From: Agarilytica rhodophyticola
GTDB taxonomy: Bacteria; Pseudomonadota; Gammaproteobacteria; Pseudomonadales; Cellvibrionaceae
NCBI RefSeq assembly: GCF_002157225.2
Contig: NZ_CP020038.1
Span: 930,001-994,000 of the forward strand
Direction of reading: 5' to 3'
Length of the DNA: 64,000 nt
Below the pieces are notes generated by a model. The model searched no databases. It was not told the origin of the DNA and saw only the letters and a program-made list of their open reading frames with translations. Numbering within the stretch: the first letter of the stretch is position 1; each line of letters opens with the position of its first letter. Positions 38,271-47,553 of the stretch are shown here, piece after piece. Made by a program: the position numbers and the translations under genes.

Positions 38271-39320
38271 TTACATATAGTTAGGGGCTTTAGGGTAGTT
38301 ACCACGGCGTACAAAAAATAATTCCGACGGTTCTTGCCCATTATTTTTCAATGATCTTTTAGCATTAACGGGAACGGTTACTAAATCTCCTTTATGTAAT
38401 ACTGTGCAATAGCTATCGATATCTATACTAACTTCGCCACTTTGAACAATTATAACTTCTTCTTCAAATCGCTGGTGTGTGGGAACCTGTGCATCGCTTT
38501 CAAGTTGCAGTAATCTTAGATGAAAACGGTGATGGCGATTAATGTAAGCATCTTCCAGATCTTCGTTGGGGTTAGCAGAGCCTATTAATGGTATCTCTCT
38601 AACTCCAGGATGAACGTTGAGGCCTCCTTTAATCTCTCCCGTGACTGTGTCCTTACGATAAACGTTCGCTATCATTTCATCGACAGAGTAAGTGTCAATT
38701 TTTGCAGCTTCTTCTAATGTTGTCGGTATTACTTGAGAAGCGTCTTCGGGAACTTGCTGGCCAGCGGCAGTATCGATTAGACGCCCGTCTTCAAGTAGTA
38801 CCAGCCCATGCTCTTTTGCATTATCAAAGACGTAGGGCGCCCATGTTACACGGCCGGCAGTGCCGTCGTCATTTAAACCCAAAATCGCGTATAACATAGC
38901 GTCATCTTGACCAACGTTCTCGAATCCGCGGAACATGTTAACGGGCAAGGAAATAACGTCTCCAGGAGACAATATGACTGAACCATCGGTACCATTTTCG
39001 CCCCAAGTGAATTTCCATTCGCCACTATGAACCATAAACACTTCTTCAGTATCGTGGCTGTGATGTGAGTTCTTGCAGCCGTTGGGCTGCTTCGCTGCGC
39101 CAATGTTAAAACCATGTGGGGTATCGATGTGCACTATCTGATCCGGGTTTTCGGCAACCCCTCCGCCAATTAAGCAAAAGTTCTCTTTTTTATCGCTTCC
39201 CGGTGTACGTGCATCGATAAAGGCCGTTTTACATGCCTGCATATCCTTACGGCGAATAATACACTGTTCAATTTCTTTTTCGTGGTTAGCCATTGTGGTT
39301 GCCATTGTCTCGCTTATCAT
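38271..39320 (-). CDS. Bicupin (two cupin domains)
   Basis: 349-aa protein with two cupin beta-barrels. The first has NSHHSHDTEEVFMVHSGEWKF and SLPVNMFRGFENVG, giving a His-rich metal site. The second has QVPTHQRFEEEVIIVQSGEVSI and VPVNAKRSLKN. Bicupins include gentisate-type dioxygenases, oxalate decarboxylases and isomerases, so the reaction cannot be named. It is the first gene of the minus-strand unit transcribed away from the TonB receptor. A second in-frame Met five residues in (39305) may be the true start. Confidence 0.8.
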   Translation of the reverse strand: MISETMATTMANHEKEIEQCIIRRKDMQACKTAFIDARTPGSDKKENFCLIGGGVAENPDQIVHIDTPHGFNIGAAKQPNGCKNSHHSHDTEEVFMVHSGEWKFTWGENGTDGSVILSPGDVISLPVNMFRGFENVGQDDAMLYAILGLNDDGTAGRVTWAPYVFDNAKEHGLVLLEDGRLIDTAAGQQVPEDASQVIPTTLEEAAKIDTYSVDEMIANVYRKDTVTGEIKGGLNVHPGVREIPLIGSANPNEDLEDAYINRHHRFHLRLLQLESDAQVPTHQRFEEEVIIVQSGEVSIDIDSYCTVLHKGDLVTVPVNAKRSLKNNGQEPSELFFVRRGNYPKAPNYM

Positions 39321-39391
39321 GCAAAAAATCAGATGGTGTTTTGTGGGGAAAATAAGAATGTATCTGTTCTTTTTCTAACAGTCATCATAAT

Positions 39392-39405
39392 GTACTTCGA
39401 ATGCA
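39392..39405. promoter_or_regulatory. LacI-type operator, site 1
   Basis: GTACTTCGAATGCA, 71 bases before the bicupin start. It matches the TGnnTTCGAAnnCA pattern of the island except in the outer left bases. Likely target of the LacI protein at 52517-53575. Confidence 0.65.
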
Positions 39406-39616
39406 AAAAACAACATTAAATACCCAGTTGGTTGGTGTGATCCACTAAATAACAAATGTTTGAAAATTAATTTTGACGACGAAAATAGGTTTATATTAAC
39501 TAAAATTGTGCAAATTATTGTTTTTTTGACCTAATAAAATCAATTATAAGAAATTTTTGTCATTTTTGAGGGTTGGTCATATTAAAACCAATGATGGGCC
39601 TGCATTGACTTGATAT

Positions 39617-39630
39617 TGCATTCGAAGTAT
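39617..39630. promoter_or_regulatory. LacI-type operator, site 2
   Basis: TGCATTCGAAGTAT, 111 bases before the TonB receptor start. Same core and left half as site 4, with the right outer CA replaced by AT. Confidence 0.65.
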
Positions 39631-39668
39631 AAATATTTTCAGGCGCCTCATGGATTAGGCTGTACTAA

Positions 39669-39685
39669 TGCCCGTCCGAATAGAC
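39669..39685. repeat. 17-mer TGCCCGTCCGAATAGAC, copy 1
   Basis: Near-identical copy at 47869-47885 (one mismatch). Contains GTC-N6-GAC. It lies between operator site 2 and the TonB receptor start. Possibly a second regulator's site. Confidence 0.5.
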
Positions 39686-39741
39686 AGAAAATCATATTAA
39701 AAAGAAGTGCTAACTTCAGATAAATAGAATGGGAGTGCAGG

Positions 39742-42147
39742 ATGATCAACGCTAGACTAAACAAATCGAAGCTGGCACAAGCTATTGGTTTAACACTATC
39801 TGTATCGCCACTTACCACTTACGCCCAGCTAGAAGAGGTCATAGTTACCGCGACAAAACGTGCTGAGAGCGTGCAAGATGTTGGTTTGTCAGTACAAGCC
39901 TTTGATGAGGAAGCCTTAAAGCGAGGCGGTATTACTGACGCATCTCGGGTTGAATTGCTGGTGTCTGGTGTCAACTACGCTTTTGTGGGAAATGATGCTA
40001 AATTCAACGTGCGTGGAGCTAATTCATCTAACACTTTTGGTGATGCCACATCGATTGTTGGTGCCTTTGTGGACGGTGTATATAAGCCTCGAGCGTCACA
40101 ACAATCTCGCGCTTTTTTTGATGTCGAGAGAGTGGAGTTTTTAAAAGGCCCGCAAGGCACTCTCTACGGTCGTAACACCTTCGCTGGTGCTTTCAATTTG
40201 TATACTCGAGCTCCCAGTTTTGAGGATGGTGTTTCAGGCTATACGGATTTGTCTTTCGAACGGTTTGATCGTACCAAGATACAAGGTGCATTAAATCTTC
40301 CCGTGAGCGATACCTTTGCCGTTCGTCTCGCCGTTTCTACCGACAAGAGCGATGGCTACATCACTAATTTGGCTGGGCCAGATATAGGTGCGCAAGATGA
40401 TAAAAACTATCGTATTAGCACACTCTGGCGACCGACTGATAACATGGAATGGAAACTTATTTATCAGTTGAGTGAGGAAGATGGCCGCGAGGCTGGATTG
40501 TTTGGTTATACATTTATCTGTCGGCGTGAGACGCCAGAAGGTTTAACTGATCCTTTCGGTTCTGTGACCAATTGTGCAAATCCCGTTAGAGGCTCTGGTG
40601 GTGTTCCCAATGTTGCCGACTTCGATCCTGCCTACACAATTTCACAAGATTATGCTCCTGAAGTAGACTTAAGAGAAGAGACGATTACATTAAGTGGCTC
40701 AATAGATTTTGATGGCATAACGGTAAAATCTATTAGTAACTATACAGATTTTGAAAACCTATTTGGTTTTGATTTTGATTTCAGCCCTAACCCGAACTCT
40801 ATTGGTGGTTATGATGAAACGTTGGAATCATTTAGCCAGGAATTTAATATATCATCCAATGGCGACGGCCCAATTCAATGGACAAGTGGCCTTTATTATT
40901 CATCTGATGAAACATTCACTAGCTTTTCAATTTTCCAAGCGACTCTTCGCGACGATAGTGTAAGAGGAACGGCTACTGCACCTGATGGCCAAGAACTGCC
41001 TATTTTATCGGGCACACCCATAGTTTCTAGAGATATCAATATTAATGGTTTTTTTGCAGACAGCGCGTTTCGTGAGAGTGACACGATCGGTGTTTATGGT
41101 GAGGTAGAATGGTCATTGAGTGACGCCTTCCGCCTGATTACTGGCTTGCGTTATAGCGAAGAAGATAAATCTCTCGATGGTGCGGGCAGCAACTTTACAG
41201 GTGACACTAATGGTGATGGCACAGTCGATCGAGTTGTTAATCCGATTTTAGCTAACGGCGCTTCTCCGACGATAGTGCCAGCTTTTAGTCGTGATGTGTT
41301 TTCTATTAATCGAAATGCGAGCGATGCTATTCTGGTTTCAGAAAAGTATGACAACACTACTTATCGGCTCGGTTTTGAATATGACTTGGGCTCTGAGAGT
41401 TTATTCTACGGTACGTATTCCACAGGCTTTTTATCGGGAGCAGTCAATGTTGGTGGCGCAACAGATGAACAAGAGTCATCGGTTTTAGAAATAGGCTATA
41501 AAAGTTACCTGCTCGACAATACGCTAAAGTTAAATATCGCTGCTCATATGACTGAGTACGATAACTTATTAACACAGCTACAAATCCCTGTAGGCGGAAT
41601 TGTTCAAAGTATTTCTACCAACGGCGGTGAAATTGAAGCCAAAGGTATTGAGATAGAAGCGGTATATGTGCCCGATGATGCCTGGACTTTATCTGCTAAT
41701 TTTTCCTACTTAGACTCAGAGTACGGTGTATTTGGTGCAAATAACCCTTATCAATTATATCGCGGTCAGGTACAGCCTTTCATCGATCTAAACGGGGAGG
41801 TAACGCCATGGTCACCAGAAGTAACCTTGTCCCTAAGTGCGAGCTATCGTTTTGATCTTGGCGATAATGGCTCGCTTACGCCATATCTTCAAAGCTACTA
41901 CAGCGACGAATACTTCACCAGTAATATTATTGGCCCAGATCCTACGCAGTTACAAGACAGCTTTACTAAAACAGATATCCGTTTAACTTGGGAAAGTGTT
42001 GAAGGCAAATACAGTGTTGAAGCTTTTGTCGAAAACTTAGAGGATGAAGCGGTTCTTGCTCGTGGCAATAACAACAGTGATGACTTAGTGCAAACAGGCT
42101 TTTTGTTTCCTCGTAATGCCGGTGTCAGAATTCGAACCAAGTTTTAA
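39742..42147 (+). CDS. TonB-dependent outer-membrane receptor
   Basis: Energised outer-membrane transporter of 801 aa. A signal peptide (to about TTYA) is followed by the TonB box region LEEVIVTATKRAESVQDV and a plug domain with VERVEFLKGPQGTLYGRNTFAGAFNL. The 22-strand barrel ends GVRIRTKF with the terminal Phe. This is the large Cellvibrionales/Sphingomonad class that imports varied organic substrates. No siderophore signature is decisive. Regulated by the TTCGAA site, it is probably the entry gate for the island's substrate. A strong terminator follows. Confidence 0.95.
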   Translation: MINARLNKSKLAQAIGLTLSVSPLTTYAQLEEVIVTATKRAESVQDVGLSVQAFDEEALKRGGITDASRVELLVSGVNYAFVGNDAKFNVRGANSSNTFGDATSIVGAFVDGVYKPRASQQSRAFFDVERVEFLKGPQGTLYGRNTFAGAFNLYTRAPSFEDGVSGYTDLSFERFDRTKIQGALNLPVSDTFAVRLAVSTDKSDGYITNLAGPDIGAQDDKNYRISTLWRPTDNMEWKLIYQLSEEDGREAGLFGYTFICRRETPEGLTDPFGSVTNCANPVRGSGGVPNVADFDPAYTISQDYAPEVDLREETITLSGSIDFDGITVKSISNYTDFENLFGFDFDFSPNPNSIGGYDETLESFSQEFNISSNGDGPIQWTSGLYYSSDETFTSFSIFQATLRDDSVRGTATAPDGQELPILSGTPIVSRDININGFFADSAFRESDTIGVYGEVEWSLSDAFRLITGLRYSEEDKSLDGAGSNFTGDTNGDGTVDRVVNPILANGASPTIVPAFSRDVFSINRNASDAILVSEKYDNTTYRLGFEYDLGSESLFYGTYSTGFLSGAVNVGGATDEQESSVLEIGYKSYLLDNTLKLNIAAHMTEYDNLLTQLQIPVGGIVQSISTNGGEIEAKGIEIEAVYVPDDAWTLSANFSYLDSEYGVFGANNPYQLYRGQVQPFIDLNGEVTPWSPEVTLSLSASYRFDLGDNGSLTPYLQSYYSDEYFTSNIIGPDPTQLQDSFTKTDIRLTWESVEGKYSVEAFVENLEDEAVLARGNNNSDDLVQTGFLFPRNAGVRIRTKF

Positions 42148-42165
42148 AGCGTGTGCGTAAGCATC

Positions 42166-42218
42166 GGTGTTTACTTATCCATTGTAGTAATTAGTTGGAT
42201 AGGTAAACACCATTTTTT
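42166..42218 (+). terminator. Rho-independent terminator after the TonB receptor gene
   Basis: A 16-base stem GGTGTTTACTTATCCA (42166-42181) pairs with TGGATAGGTAAACACC (42196-42211) with one G-U pair. Loop of 14 bases, then six T. Confidence 0.93.
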
Positions 42219-42244
42219 ACCAAATAGATCCTACAATAACTTCA

Positions 42245-43378
42245 CTACTGTGAACTTGCTAGAGAGGCACCCTCTACTAAACTCGCAAGCTTGGCATAAG
42301 CAATATCAGGTGCGACAGCGCCGAAGCCTGCAAAAGTACCAAATCCACAGTCTGATCCTGCGATAACTCTCTCTTTTCCGACGATGTCTGTAAAGCGTTG
42401 CAGTCGTTGTGCAATTAACTCTGGATGTTCCACGAAATTTGTTGTGCTATCAATAACGCCCGGTATTAAAACTTTCTCTTGTGGTATTTCTGACTTTCGA
42501 TCTCTAAAAATTGTCCATTCATGTGCATGTCTAGGATTAGATGTCTCGAATAATAAATATTGCGCGTCAACTTTCATCAAAGTATCGAACATTTTATTCA
42601 TAGGGATATCGCAAATATGCGGCCCCTCGTAGTTACCCCAACAAATATGAACGCGTACTTTACTTTTATCTATATCACGCAATGCATGATTGAGGACTTC
42701 GACATGTAGGTTAGCGATAGATACAAATTCTTCATCACTTAAGTCTGTAAATAACATATGTCGAGATAGAGCTAGATCTGGACAATCCAGTTGTAAATGT
42801 AAACCAGAATCGACAATGGTTTCATACTCTTGCTTCATAACGTCGCCCAATACTTGCAGGTATTTTTCACGGCTAGAATAATGCTTATTGGGTAGGAATA
42901 AAGAAATAACGCCGGGAGAGGCGGCATTCATAAATCCTTGTTGGGCTTTATGTTGATTTATAGCTGTAGTGAGATTTGAAATATCGTTATTTAAATCGCT
43001 CGTGTTTTTCGTAGAAATCTCGGCGTTGCATACAGGGCGTGAATATTCCGGAGTTCCACCTTGTTGTGAAAGCTTTTTCAGAAAATCTGGAAAAAGCTTT
43101 AAATCAGCCGGAGCATTGCGTTCACTATCACCACCAAAACCGTTATAGCGATCTTTGACATAAGTGGCATATGATATTTTCGATGTTTCTCCGTCTGAGA
43201 CAATATCAATACCCGCCTCTACCTGTTTGGCAACGACCTTTGCAACATGATCACTCATAACCTTATCGAACTGAGTTTGATCATATTGTTCTCCTTTTTC
43301 CCGTGAGAAAATGAAATCAACAACGTCCTGGCTACGCGGTAATGATCCTACATGAGTGGTACGGATTTTGTTTGCCAT
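42245..43378 (-). CDS. MetE-like (cobalamin-independent methionine synthase fold) protein
   Basis: 377 aa, equal to a single C-terminal MetE barrel. It begins IRTTHVGSLPRSQDVVDF and has VEAGIDIVSDGE. The zinc-ligand set of the family is visible as HICWGNYEGPH, LLFETSNPRHAHEW and AGSDCGFGTFAG. It lacks the N-terminal half of true MetE, so methionine synthesis is unlikely. This superfamily also includes epoxyalkane:coenzyme M transferases and other alkyl transferases. Zinc-thiolate alkyl transfer, or cleavage of a methylated or thioether substrate, is a reasonable inference. It is divergent from the symporter, with operator site 3 between. Confidence 0.8.
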   Translation of the reverse strand: MANKIRTTHVGSLPRSQDVVDFIFSREKGEQYDQTQFDKVMSDHVAKVVAKQVEAGIDIVSDGETSKISYATYVKDRYNGFGGDSERNAPADLKLFPDFLKKLSQQGGTPEYSRPVCNAEISTKNTSDLNNDISNLTTAINQHKAQQGFMNAASPGVISLFLPNKHYSSREKYLQVLGDVMKQEYETIVDSGLHLQLDCPDLALSRHMLFTDLSDEEFVSIANLHVEVLNHALRDIDKSKVRVHICWGNYEGPHICDIPMNKMFDTLMKVDAQYLLFETSNPRHAHEWTIFRDRKSEIPQEKVLIPGVIDSTTNFVEHPELIAQRLQRFTDIVGKERVIAGSDCGFGTFAGFGAVAPDIAYAKLASLVEGASLASSQ

Positions 43379-43786
43379 ATGTGTTCTCTCTGCCGATATA
43401 TCGGGATGATGGGTGTATTTAACGTTGCCAAGGCACTTACAATATGTAGCAGCCTATTTTGACTTCGAATTCAGTAAATTGCTCTATTATAACCGTGATA
43501 ATGCTCTATGTAATAATGTTAAAGAAGAGGATGGGGCATAACTAGCTCTAGTAGAGCACTATCCTTGTGCTAAATACGCCTTAATATATTGCATATATAA
43601 ACTTTATGAGATCATAAATGAGAAAGAAATTCGTTATGAATGGGATTGGTGATTGAAATTGCATCCGTAGTCAATTAATCTGCTTGTCATAATAAAAAAC
43701 AGAGTGTTAACAGGCCCTAGCCATGTAATGATGATAATGCTCAAATTTCGTCCATAGGTAGTATATATCTAGAAAGGAGAATCATT
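43379..43786. promoter_or_regulatory. Divergent control region between MetE-like and symporter genes
   Basis: About 408 AT-rich bases without a gene. Contains operator site 3 near the MetE-like start. The symporter ribosome site is at its right end. Confidence 0.5.
43460..43473. promoter_or_regulatory. LacI-type operator, site 3
   Basis: TGACTTCGAATTCA, 81 bases before the MetE-like start. It fits TGnnTTCGAAnnCA completely. Confidence 0.7.
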
Positions 43787-45445
43787 GTGGTTGATTTCGG
43801 CATATTAAATTGGTCCATCGTAATCATATACATGCTAGCGAATATAGGCTTGGGATGGTTGATGAGCCGCCGAGTTAATACTGCTGAAGATTACTATCTC
43901 GGAGACCGATCCGCACCTTGGTGGGCAATTGGTATCTCTGTATTGGCAACTTATGTAAGCGCTCTTTCTTTTTTGGGTGGGCCTGCATGGGCCTACGGTG
44001 ACGGTATGGCTGCGTTGGCTATTCATGTTAACTACGCCCTTGTTATCTTTGTTTGTATTGTCTTTTTCATTCCTTTTTTCTACAACAGTGGTGTTGCCTC
44101 TATATATGAATATTTAGAGCGTCGCTTTGGTTCAGTATCGTGCATGGTTATGGGTCTACTCTTTATGTTCACCATGAGCGTCGGTGCTGCATCAATATTA
44201 ACGGCAACGGCATTTGTTGTAACGTTCATTACTGATATAAGTGCGACTACCGCGATTGTTGTGATGGCCATTATCGTTGTTGTCTATACCATGCTTGGCG
44301 GTATGAATGCCGTTATATGGACGGATGTACTACAGGGTATTATTTTAATTTTAGGTGCTTGTGTTGTTCTGGTTTCGCTGCTTTCATCTATTGATTCCTT
44401 TCCCGAAGCGCTCAATTTTTTAGACATGCATGGCAAACTTAATCCCATTAGGACTGAACTGGATTTTTCCATAGCGCCAACAATATGGGCCGGTGTGTTT
44501 GCCATGACCCTTTATCACATAACAGTGTATGGTGCTAATCAATTTATGGCTCAACGAGCGCTTGCGGCTAAAAATATTGGTGACGCAAAAAAATCTTATT
44601 TAGTTATGGGGTTTGCGGCATTCTTCTTATATTTTGTATTTTTCCTTATTGGTGCGTTACTGTTTGTCTATTATAAGGGCGAGCCATTTGAGCAGCCGAA
44701 TCAAATCATGCTTATTTTTTCTAATAGTTTAGCGATACCGGGTTTGTTAGGCTTGATTACCGTCGCTATTATTTCCGCTTCTATGTCTTCCACTTCTTCA
44801 GCACTAAACTCATTAGCAACAATCAGCGTGACGGACTTCTATAGAAAATTTTATAAGCCCGATGCTGATGAAGCTCATTACCTAAATGTTTCCCGCATTT
44901 TTACCGTATTGTGGGGCATAATGATTATCCCAATTGCTATTTCATTTGCAGGAGGCAAAGGCTCGATTCTGGAAGTCTTATCAAAAGTTGGCTCCTATGT
45001 CGTAGGTGCTAAGCTATGTATGTATGGTATGGGCTTTTTTTCCAAGCAGGTATCGCAAAGAGGTTTACTAGTAGGTATTGTTGCCGGATTTTTAGGCCTG
45101 CTTTTTATCGTTCCTTTGGATATTTTAAAGCCTGCTGTTGACCCAATATGGCTTGCTATGGGTGTTGATAGACCGGAAATTGCTTGGCCTTGGTATCCTG
45201 TTATTGCCGGAGCAATAAACTTTGTTGTAGCTTGGCTAGCAAGTGTCGCTTTAGATGGCTTTAAACAAGAGTGGCATCAATACAGCGTACCCGGACAAAT
45301 AAAAATGTTTCGTGATCAAGGCAAGGCGATGACGTCTGGTGGCTGGTACTTGGTGCCAGGTAAAGTGGAGCCAGTAGTCTGGCTATTGCCTGTTTTCTTT
45401 GTAGGTATATTACTATTTTTGGCTTGGTTTGCTCGTCTCGGCTAA
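43787..45445 (+). CDS. Sodium:solute symporter (SSS family)
   Basis: Inner-membrane Na+-coupled transporter of 552 aa with about 13 membrane helices. It starts at GTG, six bases after AAAGGAGA. Family signs are NTAEDYYLGDRSAPWWAIGISVLATYVSALSFLG near the N terminus and SASMSSTSSALNSLATISVTDFYRKF in the sodium-site helix 8 region. This class carries sugars, acetate-like acids, amino acids or sialic acid, so substrate is not predictable. It is probably cotranscribed with the SnoaL protein that follows and completes an uptake path with the TonB receptor. Confidence 0.95.
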   Translation: MVDFGILNWSIVIIYMLANIGLGWLMSRRVNTAEDYYLGDRSAPWWAIGISVLATYVSALSFLGGPAWAYGDGMAALAIHVNYALVIFVCIVFFIPFFYNSGVASIYEYLERRFGSVSCMVMGLLFMFTMSVGAASILTATAFVVTFITDISATTAIVVMAIIVVVYTMLGGMNAVIWTDVLQGIILILGACVVLVSLLSSIDSFPEALNFLDMHGKLNPIRTELDFSIAPTIWAGVFAMTLYHITVYGANQFMAQRALAAKNIGDAKKSYLVMGFAAFFLYFVFFLIGALLFVYYKGEPFEQPNQIMLIFSNSLAIPGLLGLITVAIISASMSSTSSALNSLATISVTDFYRKFYKPDADEAHYLNVSRIFTVLWGIMIIPIAISFAGGKGSILEVLSKVGSYVVGAKLCMYGMGFFSKQVSQRGLLVGIVAGFLGLLFIVPLDILKPAVDPIWLAMGVDRPEIAWPWYPVIAGAINFVVAWLASVALDGFKQEWHQYSVPGQIKMFRDQGKAMTSGGWYLVPGKVEPVVWLLPVFFVGILLFLAWFARLG

Positions 45446-45511
45446 ACCTTGCTAATAGAAATGGCCTCAATAAAGTCCAGTAATTTTTGTTAGAACAACA
45501 TGTGAATACCA

Positions 45512-46537
45512 ATGATTCAGTATCAATCAGAAAAAAAGTTAATACGTGAATATTTTGAAGCAATAGAAAACTCTGCCCCCGAAAATATTGCCCAAGTGCT
45601 GGCCAGCTATGTAAGCGATGATTATTCCTGGCAAGGCGTTTATCCATTTCGTCAACAACAAGGAGCACAAGCAGTTGCTGAAGTATTTTGGATTCCTCTT
45701 ATGAAGGCTTTTTCACGTATGCAACGCCGTGAAGATATTTTTATTGCCGGCAATAATAAATATGGCAACGGCGAAGTGTGGGTGATGAGTATGGGAAACT
45801 TTATGGGCTTGTTTGACCAAGATATTCTTGGTATTCCTCATACTCGCCGACTTGCCAACCTTCGTTATGCCGAGTTTAATTGTGTTGAGAACGGGGTGAT
45901 AACACGCAGTGGGTTGTTTGTGGATCTCATTGGCCTAATGATGATTGCTGGTGTTAATCCTTTGCCGCCATCTACTGGCACTTTTTTTAATTATCCAGGT
46001 CCACGTACACATGACGGGTTATTGTTTGATGATGCTCCCACAGAGCAGTCTAGTGAGACTCTGGATTTGCTAGATCGTATGATAGATGATTTATCGGCAC
46101 TCAATGACAGCGGTTCAATGGGCTGTTCGGTGGATATTTTAAAGTCTACTTGGTCTGAAGATATGTTGTGGTATGGTCCTGCAGGTGTCGGCGCCACATA
46201 TACTATTGAGCGTTACCAAGAGCAACATCAGTTGCCTTTTCGAGAAAACCTAGAAGATAAGAAGTTTCATGGCCACGAGTGTCGTTTTGCTGAAGGAAAC
46301 TACGCTTGCTTTTTTGGTTGGCCGAATCTATCCAATTCACCTATTGGTGGTTGGTTAGGTCTCCCTGGTGGTTCGAAAAATGCCGAGATGCAAGTAGTCG
46401 ATGTTTATCGACGAGAAGGGGATAAGCTAGTGGAGAACTGGATATTTATAGATATTCCCTATTGGTTGAGCCAACAGGGACTAGACGTTTTTGCCAGAAG
46501 TTCGAGTATTTTTAAGCGCAATAGCACAAGCAACTAA
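45512..46537 (+). CDS. Tandem SnoaL-like protein B (ester-cyclase type)
   Basis: 341-aa protein with two SnoaL/NTF2-fold domains (about 10-150 and 185-335). It is clearly homologous along its length to the protein at 50553. Shared segments include VMSMGNFMGLFDQDILGIPHTRRLANLRYAEF, MLWYGPAGVGATYTIERYQEQHQLPF, FAEGNYACFFGWPN and GLDVFARSSSIF. It follows the symporter by 66 bases on the same strand. It could be a cyclase, hydratase or isomerase, and no catalytic residue can be assigned by eye. It ends six bases from the convergent hydrolase. Confidence 0.78.
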   Translation: MIQYQSEKKLIREYFEAIENSAPENIAQVLASYVSDDYSWQGVYPFRQQQGAQAVAEVFWIPLMKAFSRMQRREDIFIAGNNKYGNGEVWVMSMGNFMGLFDQDILGIPHTRRLANLRYAEFNCVENGVITRSGLFVDLIGLMMIAGVNPLPPSTGTFFNYPGPRTHDGLLFDDAPTEQSSETLDLLDRMIDDLSALNDSGSMGCSVDILKSTWSEDMLWYGPAGVGATYTIERYQEQHQLPFRENLEDKKFHGHECRFAEGNYACFFGWPNLSNSPIGGWLGLPGGSKNAEMQVVDVYRREGDKLVENWIFIDIPYWLSQQGLDVFARSSSIFKRNSTSN

Positions 46538-46543
46538 TACACT

Positions 46544-47245
46544 TCAAGTCGCTACTCTTAGCCAGCGATTTAGGGCTTTATTTGTTAGCTCTGGTTGTTC
46601 AAGTGTAGGCAAATGACCGGCTCTAGGGATGACGACCAGCTCGGAGTGAGAGATTAAATTATGCATAATTTGGTGTTTTTCGACATTACATAGCCTATCA
46701 CTTTCTCCACATAAGATAAGAGTTGGTACTTTTATGTGGCGTAATGTTTCCCTCTGGTCAGGACGTTTAGCTAGTGCTCGTGACTGTTGCTCAAAAACTT
46801 TTGGCCCAAGAGATTCGGCCATACTCATACATAAATCCAAAATGTGATCGCGATTTTCTCCTTCGGCAAGATAATTGGGTTTCATCTCCTCACGCATAAT
46901 TGTTTTTAAGTGTCCTTGGCGAGCTTGTTGAATTTGCCTCTCTCTAATTGCTATGCGCTCAGGAGGGTCGGGCAAATGATTTGTGTCCATTAAAGCTAAG
47001 CGAGATACTCTTCCCGGTGCCTGACGGATAATTTCCATGGCAACAATGCCACCCATTGATAGTCCCGCGAGCGCAAAAGTAGGGGGAGCATTTGCTAGAA
47101 TATTTTCGGCTAATGCTTCAATACTTGCTCTACCAGTAATCGCCGCTACCGTGACTGGTTGCTGCGCTGAAAGTGCTACATACTGTGGTGTAAATAAACG
47201 GCCGTCGCACATCATGCCCGGCAATAAAATAATAGGTTCCTTCAT
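46544..47245 (-). CDS. Alpha/beta hydrolase
   Basis: Compact alpha/beta-hydrolase of 233 aa. It has an N-terminal IILLPGMMCDGRLFTPQY oxyanion loop, nucleophile elbow GLSMGG, and C-terminal catalytic His in IPRAGHLPTLEQPE with the acid in CGESDRLCN. It resembles MenH/3-oxoadipate enol-lactonase-like enzymes that cleave esters, lactones or C-C bonds of small substrates. Part of the catabolic island by position. No TTCGAA site precedes it directly, so its control is uncertain. Confidence 0.88.
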   Translation of the reverse strand: MKEPIILLPGMMCDGRLFTPQYVALSAQQPVTVAAITGRASIEALAENILANAPPTFALAGLSMGGIVAMEIIRQAPGRVSRLALMDTNHLPDPPERIAIRERQIQQARQGHLKTIMREEMKPNYLAEGENRDHILDLCMSMAESLGPKVFEQQSRALAKRPDQRETLRHIKVPTLILCGESDRLCNVEKHQIMHNLISHSELVVIPRAGHLPTLEQPELTNKALNRWLRVAT

Positions 47246-47337
47246 TTAACTACAATCTTAATTCATCTTGATGAAAATACTTCTCGGTAATATAACAATA
47301 AAAACCGCACTAAATAGACCAAACTAATGAATATAAA

Positions 47338-47553
47338 TCAAAATTTAATTGACACATATACCAATAAAATTATTAACCCAAGACCTCTGTGCCACTTTTG
47401 TTCAAACGGAGTCTCCTTTGGTTTGTTTGAAGTCAGATTAATTTTTTCGAAAATTTCCTCTAAACTGCTAATATAGATCGTTATGGCATCCCCATCAGCA
47501 GGTAAAGCCCTTCTAGTACTTAGCATCTGAGCAGTTATATTAACATCCATCAC
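47338..47553 (-). CDS. Possible small membrane protein, unknown
   Basis: 71-codon frame beginning at GTG/ATG, with a plausible soluble N-terminal part (DGDAITIYISSLEEIFEKINLT) and a hydrophobic C-terminal segment (GLGLIILLVYVSI). I do not recognise a family and the ribosome site is weak. It lies just upstream of the alpha/beta hydrolase on the same strand. Could be spurious. Confidence 0.28.
   Translation of the reverse strand: MMDVNITAQMLSTRRALPADGDAITIYISSLEEIFEKINLTSNKPKETPFEQKWHRGLGLIILLVYVSIKF

Larger units (their letters stand above)
39321..39741. promoter_or_regulatory. Divergent control region between bicupin and TonB receptor genes
   Basis: About 420 AT-rich bases without a gene, holding two copies of the TTCGAA palindrome and one copy of the GTCCGAATAGAC 17-mer. 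Both flanking units start here, so it is probably the main control region of the island. Confidence 0.65.

Noticed and set aside
42130-42137. TTCGAA at the end of the TonB receptor gene
   Set aside because: Coding sequence lacking the TG and CA outer bases, so not part of the operator set.
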